A stretch of DNA of 64,000 bases from Alicyclobacillus sp. ALC3. Lineage in GTDB: Bacteria; Bacillota; Bacilli; Alicyclobacillales; Alicyclobacillaceae. The position numbers were made by a program, and so were the translations under genes. The stretch's first letter is position 1. The number at the start of each line of letters is the position of its first letter. The stretch lies in contig NZ_CP066784.1 in NCBI RefSeq assembly GCF_028751195.1, positions 124,001 through 188,000 on the forward strand, written 5' to 3'. Positions 1 through 8,077 of the stretch are shown piece after piece. The notes below the pieces were generated by a model. The model was not told where the DNA came from. It saw nothing but the letters and a program-made list of their open reading frames with translations, and made no database searches.

Positions 1-207
1 CGGGGGATTCCACTCGAGAACCTTCGTCCAAGGTTTGAACCACGACAAATTCTGAGCTTGTTCCGCCCAGTACGCCTCTGGGTCCGCAAGTGCCTTGTCG
101 TAAATGTCTGGGTCGTTGAAGTTTGCTTGGGCGCGAAACGCTTCTGAGGGGGCAAACTTCCGGTCTTCCTTAAGCAGCGTATCTAAGCGGTTTGGATCCA
201 CGGACAT
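1..207 (-). CDS. acsA: acetyl-CoA synthetase, N-terminal part (cut by window start)
   Basis: Only the first 69 codons are in the window. The peptide begins MSVDPNRLDTLLKED and runs through APSEAFRAQANFND and DPEAYWAEQAQNLSWFKPW. This is the N-terminal cap region of AMP-forming acetyl-CoA synthetases, which activate acetate to acetyl-CoA through acetyl-AMP in the cytosol. The ATG at 207 has a GGAAGGGG ribosome site about 5 bases upstream. The adenylation domain lies outside the window, so the assignment to acetate rather than another short acid rests on this conserved leader alone. A cre-like operator and an extended -10 element lie upstream (290-312), fitting the known catabolite repression of acsA in Bacillus. 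Confidence 0.85.
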   Translation of the reverse strand, partial: MSVDPNRLDTLLKEDRKFAPSEAFRAQANFNDPDIYDKALADPEAYWAEQAQNLSWFKPWTKVLEWNPP

Positions 208-289
208 GCCAATTCCCCTTCCAATGTGAATTTTTGTTGAACTGCAAGCGACTGAACAACGCCGAATCTTCAATCTGCCGTAAACATTA

Positions 290-303
290 TGAAAGCGCTC
301 ACC
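290..303 (-). promoter_or_regulatory. cre-like CcpA operator for acsA
   Basis: TGAAAGCGCTCACC matches the cre consensus TGWAANCGNTNWCA at every defined position except the last. It sits just downstream of the acsA -10 element, about where transcription would start, a roadblock position. CcpA control of acsA is established in B. subtilis; its use here is inferred. Confidence 0.5.
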
Positions 304-306
304 GAA

Positions 307-312
307 AGTATA
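307..312 (-). promoter_or_regulatory. acsA -10 element (extended)
   Basis: The minus strand reads TGGTATACT, a TATACT box with the TGn extension. No good -35 was found at 16-18 bases. The remaining bases between the acsA start and the gene at 406 hold nothing else that I recognise. Confidence 0.35.
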
Positions 313-405
313 CCATGCACGGTTCGAATGAACGAGGAATTTGTTACTAGAATTAAGGAAAATCCCTAGTCCATTCGAACTGTTTTTGCCATCTTCGACA
401 GCGAT

Positions 406-2337
406 TCAGAAGGTCTTCGCTTTCACGTAAGCCGTGAGACTCTCAGTTAACTCATAGCGAAGAAACGGAGTGATGAGGTAAATGCCGCGGAAGCACTCGG
501 TTGCAACGTCCAGAATTTCCTCAGCAACCTTCAGCCCCATTTCGGTTGCCGTCTCTTCAGGCGCACTCGCCATGCGCGCGAGGACGTCTTCAGGAATGGC
601 GATACCTGGCACTTCATTGTGCAGGAACTGTGCATTTCGATGGCTCACCAGCGGCATAACACCGATGAAGACAGGTACTCCAAGACCGTCGGTGGCACGC
701 GCGAGTTGCTCTACCCTCTGCGGTTCAAAGACCGGCTGTGTCATCACATAGTCAGCTCCGGCGTCAACTTTGCGCTTCAGCCTTTCGAGCGCGCGGTCAA
801 AATTGGCGACATAGGGGTTGAACGATGTGCCGACGACAAACCTCGATGGCTGTCGCATGGGTTGTCCGGAAAATGCAATGCCCGCATTCAAGCGTTTCAC
901 CAGTCGAGTCAACTCTGTCGAGGACACATCGTACACCGATGTCGCTCCAGGCAAGTCACCGAACCGGGTCGGATCGCCTGTAACGAGCAAAATATGACGA
1001 ACCCCCAGCACTTCCAGCCCCATCAAGTGCGACTGCTGACCGATCAAATTGCGGTCCCGACAGGTCACGTGCACCAGCGGTTCGATGCCTTCCTGTTTTA
1101 ACAAGGCAGCCAGCGCCATGTTGCTGACGCGCACATGCCCGAGCGAGTTGTCCGCCATCGTGATGAAATCTGCACCTGCGTCGCGCAGGGCACGCGCGCC
1201 GGCCAAAAACCGTTTGGACTGCACGGTCCTAGGCGGATCGAGTTCGACAATGACGGTCGTTTTTGTCGCAGCCTGCGCGACAATCGTCGCTGCGCCCGAC
1301 ACTGGTGTCTCGACATGGGCTGCTCTTACCTCAATCCGAGGCTTTGCCTCTGCCTGCGACAGTATTGGGGTCTGCGCGCCCGCCTCGACGTTTGCCACCC
1401 GAAGCGCAAGTTGCTCGATGTGTGTCGGTGTCGTGCCGCAGCAGCCACCAAGCCAGCGAACGCCCTGCCGCCAGAGACGCTCAGCGATGTCCGCAAAGTA
1501 CTCCGCACTGCCTGTGTAGCGAAGGTCGTTGTCTTCACGCTGCAAAATGCCGGCGTTTGGCACTGCGGCGTAAGCAACACCAGGATGGAGCGTTATTTGT
1601 TCATACGTGCGAAGAATCCCCGAGGGACCCAGTCGACAATTGAGTCCAACGACCGTGGCACCAGCAGAACGCATAGCTTCAAAGGCCTCTGCGACGGGCA
1701 CGCCGTCGACGGTCACACCGATCGTCTCTGGCGATAGATTCGCCAGGACTGGAAGGTCCGTCAGTGAGCGAACGACCTCAAGGGCATATACCATTTCAGT
1801 TGCCTCCGCGAACGTCTCAAGGACAATGCCATCGACCCCCGCCGCTAGCAGCGCACTCGCCTGCTCGTCGTACTCACCGCCAATTTCTTTTTGTACGTCA
1901 GGGTCAAGCGCGCCAAACCCAGCTGCTCGAGCGCCGCCGATCGACCCGATGGTGCCAAAGACGAGCGGACGGCGTCGATTGGCGCCGAGTCTTTCGGGAT
2001 GAGGCTGGTCGAGAAACTCCTGCACGGCAAGCCGTGCAACATGCACAGCAGCTGTGTTGATGGACGCCACTTCACGCTCAGCGTGATAGCGTGCAAGACC
2101 ACTTTTGTGGGCGCCAAACGTGTTAGTCTGAATGAAGTTGGCGCCAGCATTCAGATATGCCTTGTGCACGTTTGCGACCCACTCCGGCATGGATACGGAC
2201 AGAGCTTCGTAGCAGGTGCGAATCGGCACGCCCCACTGGTGAAGGAGTGTGGCCATCGCGCCGTCGCCGACCCAAGTCTCTGCCAGCAATGTGTCCCGGG
2301 TAATCGGCGACTCGCTTTGGTCTCCATCGTGCCTCAT
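406..2337 (-). CDS. bifunctional homocysteine S-methyltransferase / 5,10-methylenetetrahydrofolate reductase
   Basis: 643 residues in two domains. Residues ~15-320 form a homocysteine-binding barrel with the three zinc cysteines visible as GLNCRLGP (C234) and GGCCGTTP (C299, C300). Residues ~360-643 form a flavin-dependent methylenetetrahydrofolate reductase (ELDPPR, ITMADNSLG, LLVTGDP). The architecture is that of B. subtilis YitJ. It should supply 5-methyl-tetrahydrofolate for MetH and may itself methylate homocysteine. Its ATG overlaps the metH TGA as ATGA, so the two are translationally coupled. No SAM riboswitch leader was seen here or before metH. Confidence 0.92.
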   Translation of the reverse strand: MRHDGDQSESPITRDTLLAETWVGDGAMATLLHQWGVPIRTCYEALSVSMPEWVANVHKAYLNAGANFIQTNTFGAHKSGLARYHAEREVASINTAAVHVARLAVQEFLDQPHPERLGANRRRPLVFGTIGSIGGARAAGFGALDPDVQKEIGGEYDEQASALLAAGVDGIVLETFAEATEMVYALEVVRSLTDLPVLANLSPETIGVTVDGVPVAEAFEAMRSAGATVVGLNCRLGPSGILRTYEQITLHPGVAYAAVPNAGILQREDNDLRYTGSAEYFADIAERLWRQGVRWLGGCCGTTPTHIEQLALRVANVEAGAQTPILSQAEAKPRIEVRAAHVETPVSGAATIVAQAATKTTVIVELDPPRTVQSKRFLAGARALRDAGADFITMADNSLGHVRVSNMALAALLKQEGIEPLVHVTCRDRNLIGQQSHLMGLEVLGVRHILLVTGDPTRFGDLPGATSVYDVSSTELTRLVKRLNAGIAFSGQPMRQPSRFVVGTSFNPYVANFDRALERLKRKVDAGADYVMTQPVFEPQRVEQLARATDGLGVPVFIGVMPLVSHRNAQFLHNEVPGIAIPEDVLARMASAPEETATEMGLKVAEEILDVATECFRGIYLITPFLRYELTESLTAYVKAKTF

Positions 2338-5300
2338 CCTTCTACCACCTCCTCCGTCTCGGGCGACTGCGCAACCGACTCTCGTTCAGACGCATCGGCG
2401 TTGAAGTAACGCGCGTCCGGATGCGAGAACACAAGTGCGGATACGCTCGCTTCGGGCTCCATCATAAATCCATCTGTCAGTTCCACCCCAATGTCTTGTG
2501 GACGCAGTAACGCAAACAGTTTTTCTTGGTCTTCCAGGTTGGGACAGGCTGGATACCCAAACGAAACGCGAATCCCTTGATAACGAGCCATAAACCGTTC
2601 ACGCATTGTCATGTCAAGCTTGTCAGGAAAACCCCATGCGTCACGAATCAAGTGATGTACCCGCTCCGCAAATGCCTCCGCCAACTCCAGCGCCAACGCT
2701 TGCAGCGCAAACGCGCGCAGGTAGTCCCCCGCCTCTTTCCACGCCTCTGCCCGCTCACGCACGCCGCGACCGGCCGTTACAGTCAGCATGGCGACATAGT
2801 CCATCACACCACTCTGTGCTTCACGGACAAAGTCCGCTAGGCACAGGTACGGGCGCACCCGCTGCCGCGGAAATTCAAACGTAGCCGCAACCTGGTCAGG
2901 CTTATCCGGGTCGTGGACGAGAAGCTTGTCGCCGACTGCTTGTGCAGGAAAGAATCTGTACATCCCGTGTACCGACAGCCAACCTTCGCGGGCACCATCC
3001 GTGAGCAGGGAGTCGACTAGAGCCAGCAGTTCAAGTGCTCGCTCGTCTCCGCTCGCCAACAACTTATCGACGTTTCCACGCAGACCGAGGTGCTTGCCAA
3101 GTAGCATCTGCAAGTTCAGATACGGGCGAACGTGCGTCAGCGGGTACGGACTCAGCACATGTCGGTCGAGGTCAGGCGGTAGGTAAACAGGTACGTCGCG
3201 GCGCACGTCGGACCGTTTGGCAGGGCCTGCTTGTCCAATCGTCTTGTCACTCCCCGCCGCGGTAGACGCCATCGCCTCTGACTGCTCCTTTGCCAAAGCA
3301 ACCAGCACATCTTGACGGCTACTCGGCGTGGTCAAGCGGTTTGCTAAGTCAAGTCCGTCCATCGCGTCTTTTGCGTACAACACCGGCCCCCCGTACTGTG
3401 GAGCAATCCGTGTCAGCGTGAACCGTTTGGTCAGCGCTGCCCCACCCACGAGGAGCGGTAATGAGACGCCCGCAGCCCGCAGGTCATCGGCGGTTGTCAC
3501 CATTTGTTGCGCCGACTTCACGAGCAATCCAGACAACCCAATCAGGTCTGGCTGGTGCCTGCGCACCGCCTCGATTAACTGTTCCGGCGGAACCTTAATA
3601 CCGAGGTTGATGACTTCGTACCCATTGTTTGTCAGAATAATCTCGACGAGGTTCTTACCAATGTCGTGCACGTCGCCTTTCACGGTCGCAAGCAGCAGTT
3701 TGCCCTTCGTCGCCGTCTGTGTCTTCTCCATGTATGGTTCGAGATAGGCGACCGCAGCTTTCATCACCTCTGCGCTCTGCAGCACTTCAGCGACGATCAA
3801 CTCGTTGTTGTTGAACAGGCGACCAACTTCACTCATGCCGTCCATCAGGGGTCCGTTGATGATGTCAAGTGGCTTTGCCTTTGTCAACATTTCGTCGAGG
3901 TCCTCTGTGAGGCTCGTTTTGCTGCCGTCCACGATGCGACGAGCCAACCGCTCTTCAACTGGCAGACTTTCCGTCAGCGCTGATGTCGACTCCGGTTTTT
4001 TACCGCGGTAAAAAGCTGTAAATTCCGCAACCAGGGCGTCCGTCGTGTGAAACAGTAATTCCTCCGCCAACTGCCGTTCTGAATCGGCGATTGATGCGAA
4101 CCGCTCGAGTTTCTCGCTGTTCACAATCGCGTAGTCGAGCCCTGCTTTCGTGCAATTGTAGAGAAACACAGAGTTGAGCACTTCTCGGCCTGATGGCGGT
4201 AGACCAAACGATACATTGCTGACGCCGAGAATCGTCGGGCACAGCGGCAGGTGCTGTTTGATCAACCGAATCCCTTCCACCGTTTCCAGAGCCGCGCCCA
4301 AATACGCTTCGTCGCCGGTTCCGGCAGGGAAAGTCAGCGGGTCAATGATGATGTCTTGTGGTTTCATGCCACACTCTTTGGTCAGAATGCCGACTGTGCG
4401 GACCGCAACGTCAAGCTTCCGCTGACGAGTGACAGCCATTCCCTGTTCATCGATGGTGCCAATCACGAGCGCCGAACCATAGCGGGTGGCTAGCGCCGCG
4501 AACTCCCGCAGTCGGTGCTCTCCGTCTTCCAAATTGGCAGAGTTGATAATTGATTTGCCCTGGGCGTGTTTGAGTCCGAGCTCGACCACGCGAGCGTCTG
4601 TCGAGTCGATCATTAGCGGCACCTTTACCCTGCGCACGACGCGCGGCAAGAATGCCGCCATGTCAGCGACCTCGTCGCGGTCCGGGTCAGCGAGGCAAAT
4701 GTCAATCACGTGCGCACCGGCGCGCACCTGATCGCGCGCCACTTCGGCTGCCGCATCGTAGTCCTCGTCGGCAATGAGACGACGAAACTTGCGAGATCCG
4801 ATCACATTTGTCCGCTCGCCGACCAAGAGCGGGCGGTTATCCGCTTCAAGCAGCAATGACTCGAGGCCAGAGACCATGTGCGCGTGCTCGCCAGTAGCCT
4901 GGCGCGGCGCCTTGTCGCGTACGGCGGCCGCCAGAGCTCGAATGTGATCAGGCGTCGTCCCACAACACCCACCCACGACATTGAGCCACCCTTGGTCAGC
5001 AAATGCGCCTAGTTTCACGGATAGACTCGACGGTGTTTCATGGTAATGGCCGTCTTCGTCAGGTAAGCCCGCATTTGGGTAGCAACTGACTGCACAAGTC
5101 GCGAGCGTGGAAAGTGCGCGCAGATGATCGCGCATAAACTCTGGGCCAGTTGCACAGTTCAGGCCAACGGCCAGCGGTTTCAGATGTTCGACGGCCACGT
5201 AAAAGGCGTCAATCGTCTGACCCGCGAGTGTCGTTCCCATCGGTTCAATGGTGCCCGAAATGAAGACGGGGACGTCGACCCCGGTCAGCACACGCGCGCG

Positions 5301-5837
5301 CTCAATACCAAGACCCGCTGCCTTGACGTTGAGCAGGTCCTGAGCGGTTTCTAGCAGCAACAGGTCCACTCCGCCTTCGATCAGGCCTCGTGCCTGGAGT
5401 TCGTACGCATTTGCCAGTTCATCGAACGTAACGCCACCCGTAACCGAGAGGTTTTTCGTCGTGGGGCCCATAGACCCAGCTACGAACCGTTCGCGACCGG
5501 TTGCCTCGAATTGCTGCACCGCCCGCACCGCAATGCGCGCAGCAGCCACGTTGATTTCTAAAGCGCGGTCTGCCAGTCCATACTCGGCGAGTACAATCGG
5601 CGTAGCGCCAAACGTATTCGTCTCAATGATGTCCGCGCCAGCTTCCAAGTACGCGGTGTGAATCGCCTCTATGACTTCAGGGCGCGTGAGATTCAGCACC
5701 TCGTTGCACCCGTCTGTCTCAGGTCCGCCAAAGTCTTCCTCTGTCAGGTCTTGTTGCTGTAGCATCGTCCCCATGGCGCCGTCGAGGACCAAAATCCGCC
5801 TCTGCAGAGCTGCAGCAAGGCGCTCGCGTGTCGTCAT
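2334..5837 (-). CDS. metH: cobalamin-dependent methionine synthase
   Basis: 1167 residues from the chosen ATG. It transfers a methyl group from 5-methyl-tetrahydrofolate through cobalamin to homocysteine. All four modules are present: homocysteine domain with zinc ligands C227 and C291/C292 (GLNCATGP, GGCCGTTP), pterin-binding domain (~325-620), cobalamin cap and Rossmann domains with the axial-ligand motif DVHDIG (H724), and a C-terminal AdoMet reactivation domain (~870-1140). The frame is open 27 codons further upstream, but those residues (MAMVQCIQNA...) are not family-like. The ATG at 5837 has GGGAGAG before it. The 3' end overlaps the reductase gene by 4 bases. Confidence 0.95.
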   Translation of the reverse strand: MTTRERLAAALQRRILVLDGAMGTMLQQQDLTEEDFGGPETDGCNEVLNLTRPEVIEAIHTAYLEAGADIIETNTFGATPIVLAEYGLADRALEINVAAARIAVRAVQQFEATGRERFVAGSMGPTTKNLSVTGGVTFDELANAYELQARGLIEGGVDLLLLETAQDLLNVKAAGLGIERARVLTGVDVPVFISGTIEPMGTTLAGQTIDAFYVAVEHLKPLAVGLNCATGPEFMRDHLRALSTLATCAVSCYPNAGLPDEDGHYHETPSSLSVKLGAFADQGWLNVVGGCCGTTPDHIRALAAAVRDKAPRQATGEHAHMVSGLESLLLEADNRPLLVGERTNVIGSRKFRRLIADEDYDAAAEVARDQVRAGAHVIDICLADPDRDEVADMAAFLPRVVRRVKVPLMIDSTDARVVELGLKHAQGKSIINSANLEDGEHRLREFAALATRYGSALVIGTIDEQGMAVTRQRKLDVAVRTVGILTKECGMKPQDIIIDPLTFPAGTGDEAYLGAALETVEGIRLIKQHLPLCPTILGVSNVSFGLPPSGREVLNSVFLYNCTKAGLDYAIVNSEKLERFASIADSERQLAEELLFHTTDALVAEFTAFYRGKKPESTSALTESLPVEERLARRIVDGSKTSLTEDLDEMLTKAKPLDIINGPLMDGMSEVGRLFNNNELIVAEVLQSAEVMKAAVAYLEPYMEKTQTATKGKLLLATVKGDVHDIGKNLVEIILTNNGYEVINLGIKVPPEQLIEAVRRHQPDLIGLSGLLVKSAQQMVTTADDLRAAGVSLPLLVGGAALTKRFTLTRIAPQYGGPVLYAKDAMDGLDLANRLTTPSSRQDVLVALAKEQSEAMASTAAGSDKTIGQAGPAKRSDVRRDVPVYLPPDLDRHVLSPYPLTHVRPYLNLQMLLGKHLGLRGNVDKLLASGDERALELLALVDSLLTDGAREGWLSVHGMYRFFPAQAVGDKLLVHDPDKPDQVAATFEFPRQRVRPYLCLADFVREAQSGVMDYVAMLTVTAGRGVRERAEAWKEAGDYLRAFALQALALELAEAFAERVHHLIRDAWGFPDKLDMTMRERFMARYQGIRVSFGYPACPNLEDQEKLFALLRPQDIGVELTDGFMMEPEASVSALVFSHPDARYFNADASERESVAQSPETEEVVEG

Positions 5838-5902
5838 CAAATTTACTCTCCCACTCTCACAGATACCGTGCTGACCGACTGGCAACAGGGCGTTTTGAAT
5901 AC

Positions 5903-5908
5903 ATTGTA
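5903..5908 (-). promoter_or_regulatory. possible -10 box for metH
   Basis: TACAAT on the minus strand, about 65 bases before the metH start, in a 110-base gap after the transporter gene. No convincing -35 was found, so the call is weak. Confidence 0.25.
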
Positions 5909-5947
5909 CCATGGCCAAAACAGTTGCTTTTTTCGCTCTTTTCCTCG

Positions 5948-7153
5948 TTAACGTACCGTCTCAGTCAGTTCCTCCGCAAGCACGGTGACGCCGTGCGGGC
6001 GCAACGACACAAACAAGAACACGGCGAGCAAGGCCATCGCTGCGGCGCCCCACCACAGAGTCGACGCGAAGCCGATGATTTTCATCAACCACATAAACAG
6101 CGGCGCCCCAAATGAGAAACCGAACATATACGCCGCGTTCAGGATGCCGTTCATCGCCCCACGCACCAGTTCAGGCGATTCGTCGCCAACCATCCACTGA
6201 AAAATTGTGCAAAGAAAGGCCGATCCCGCACCCCACCCGACCCCGATTGCAAGCACAAAACTGAGGTGTCCTGCATAGGCGAGCCAAACCGTCAAGGCCG
6301 CTAAACCAAGCGCGCTGCCGACCATCACCTCGCGCAGTCGGACGAGTTGCGGTCGGTTCGCCAGCCAAGCGGTGAACAACACCCAAGAAACTCCAATAGG
6401 AAGAAACAGGGCGCCGCTTTTCCAGCCCGAAAGCGGCGCTCCCAGCGCGTATGGCAAGAGTGTACAGACGCCAAAGTAGACGACGCCAAACACGACTGCG
6501 CCGACGATGGCCGAATACAGCCGTGGGATGCGCAGCGCGATCCGTAAACTTACAGCATAGTCAGACAGCTTGACCTTCTCCGGCCGCGCGCTCTGACGCG
6601 GCGGGACAGAGATGAAGCCAGTCAAGAGCGCAGCCGGCAGGCCCAAAGTATACAGGGCAAATACGCCTCGCCAGTTTATCCCGTCACTGACGCCACCAAG
6701 AAACGGGGCAAGTGCCTCAGCTACTGCAACTGCAGCACCGAAGCCGGCTAACGCCCGCCGCCGTTCGGGACCCTGGGGATAGGCGTCGCCAATCAGACTA
6801 TCGACCATCGGCATGATGCCGGCGGAGCCAATGCCCATGACAACGCGGCCCACCACCATCGGCAACGTCTTCGGGTCATACAGCGGGACGGTGCCGCCGA
6901 GAACAAACAAGACAAGGCCGCCAACGAGGATACTTCGACGCCCGAGGTAGTCAGAAGTCATCCCAAGCAGAGGCGTCGCGAGTACATACGCTAGGGCGTA
7001 ACTACTGACAAGCCAGCCTATGAAAGCCGTTGGTTGGTGCAGGTGAACTGCAACATCGTGAGAAGCCGGGAACAAGACCGAATTGGGAAACATCGCGACA
7101 CTCGCCGCGAACAGCAACGCAAGCAACGTGTAACGGGAGCGCTTGGCGGTCAC
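5948..7153 (-). CDS. MFS transporter, drug-resistance type
   Basis: 401 residues, strongly hydrophobic, consistent with 12 membrane helices in two bundles. The loop after helix 2 reads GMTSDYLGRRSILVGG, the MFS signature, and VVGRVVMGIGSAGIMPMV fits helix 4. A basic cytoplasmic loop (RQSARPEKVKL) separates the halves. Members of this branch are proton-driven effluxers, but the substrate cannot be read from the sequence. The start is GTG, overlapping the TGA of the upstream dehydrogenase gene as GTGA, so the two are coupled and probably act on related compounds. Confidence 0.85.
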   Translation of the reverse strand: MTAKRSRYTLLALLFAASVAMFPNSVLFPASHDVAVHLHQPTAFIGWLVSSYALAYVLATPLLGMTSDYLGRRSILVGGLVLFVLGGTVPLYDPKTLPMVVGRVVMGIGSAGIMPMVDSLIGDAYPQGPERRRALAGFGAAVAVAEALAPFLGGVSDGINWRGVFALYTLGLPAALLTGFISVPPRQSARPEKVKLSDYAVSLRIALRIPRLYSAIVGAVVFGVVYFGVCTLLPYALGAPLSGWKSGALFLPIGVSWVLFTAWLANRPQLVRLREVMVGSALGLAALTVWLAYAGHLSFVLAIGVGWGAGSAFLCTIFQWMVGDESPELVRGAMNGILNAAYMFGFSFGAPLFMWLMKIIGFASTLWWGAAAMALLAVFLFVSLRPHGVTVLAEELTETVR

Positions 7154-7941
7154 AGTGCGCGCACTAAGCCCCCGTCGACCAGAATGGACTGTCCGGTGGT
7201 ATATCCGTTGGCTGCGGACCCTAAATACACAGCCATGGCGGCAAACTCGTCGGGGGAGCCGTATCGCCCGAGAGGGATATTCTCTTCTGTCAACCTACGA
7301 ACTTCGTCCACGCTCGTCTGCAGTTTATCAGCGCGCATGGCATCAAGGCTCGCCACGCGCCCCGTCGCAATGCGACCAGGCCCCAGCACGTTGACAAGAA
7401 TGTTATCAGCGGCTAGTTCTAGCGCCAAACTCTTTGACAGGCCGACAATACCCGCCCGAAAAGCGTTAGATAAGATTAGGTTCTCGAGCGGTTGCTTGAT
7501 CGATGAGGAAGCAAAGTTCACAATCCGCCCCCACTTGTTTGCACGCATGTGTGGCAGTGCCCGTCGCGTACAGCGAACAATGTTCAACAAGCAGAGGTCA
7601 AACGCGTTTTGCCAGTCGGTGTCGGATACACTGTCAAATGTGCCCGCCCGGGGCCCGCCCGTGTTGTTGATGAGTACGTCCACCCCACCGAAGACATCCT
7701 CGACGCGGTCAAACAGGCGGTCAATCGCGGCGCCGTCCGTGACGTCTGCCACGGTGAATTCAACTTCGCGATTGTCAGTCTCCGACTGAATACGCTTGAC
7801 CGCATCTGCCAACGCAGTCTCTGACCGGCTCGCCAACATAACGCGCGCTCCCTCTCTTGCAAACGCTCGTGCAGTGGCAAATCCCAAGCCCTGACTTGCT
7901 GCCGTCACGAGGACGGTTTTCCCTTTTAGCCCGACGTCCAT
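7150..7941 (-). CDS. short-chain dehydrogenase/reductase family protein with non-canonical active site
   Basis: 263 residues with an SDR Rossmann fold. The nucleotide loop is TAASQGLG, the central motif NNTGGP, and the C-terminal part GYTTGQSILVDGG is normal for FabG-like enzymes. When aligned with the usual S-x12-Y-x3-K signature, Tyr is replaced by S158 and Lys by R162 (LILSNAFRAG). An SDR subgroup described as beta-ketoacyl-ACP-reductase-like lacks the standard tetrad, and this protein probably belongs there. It may be a reductase using other residues or a non-catalytic binder. A GGAGGAGG ribosome site precedes the ATG. It is coupled to the MFS gene downstream. Confidence 0.85.
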   Translation of the reverse strand: MDVGLKGKTVLVTAASQGLGFATARAFAREGARVMLASRSETALADAVKRIQSETDNREVEFTVADVTDGAAIDRLFDRVEDVFGGVDVLINNTGGPRAGTFDSVSDTDWQNAFDLCLLNIVRCTRRALPHMRANKWGRIVNFASSSIKQPLENLILSNAFRAGIVGLSKSLALELAADNILVNVLGPGRIATGRVASLDAMRADKLQTSVDEVRRLTEENIPLGRYGSPDEFAAMAVYLGSAANGYTTGQSILVDGGLVRAL

Positions 7942-8077
7942 CGGTATCGTCCTCCTCCAGTCGTATCACTCATACGTTACAAAAAACACAGCGGAATGTC
8001 ACGCCCTCGCAGGGTTAGTATAGCTCCAGCAAGAGCAGGTGAAACTACCTCCAAATGGAAACAAGGAGTGCTGAGCG
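7942..8077. promoter_or_regulatory. divergent intergenic region, SDR / aconitase
   Basis: 136 bases separate two divergent genes, so both promoters should be here. A TATACT box reads toward the SDR gene at 8017-8022, with no strong -35. On the plus strand a TAGTAT box overlaps the same bases. No cre or other operator was recognised. Confidence 0.3.

Noticed and set aside
5838..5918. 27-codon N-terminal extension of MetH
   Set aside because: The residues do not resemble MetH N-termini and the downstream ATG has the better ribosome site.
5838..5947. SAM riboswitch or T-box before metH
   Set aside because: The gap is only 110 bases, with no long paired stems and no attenuator hairpin.
7034..7789. 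251-codon plus-strand open frame
   Set aside because: Antisense across the MFS and SDR genes; composition (Ser, Arg, Thr rich) and lack of family motifs indicate a shadow frame.
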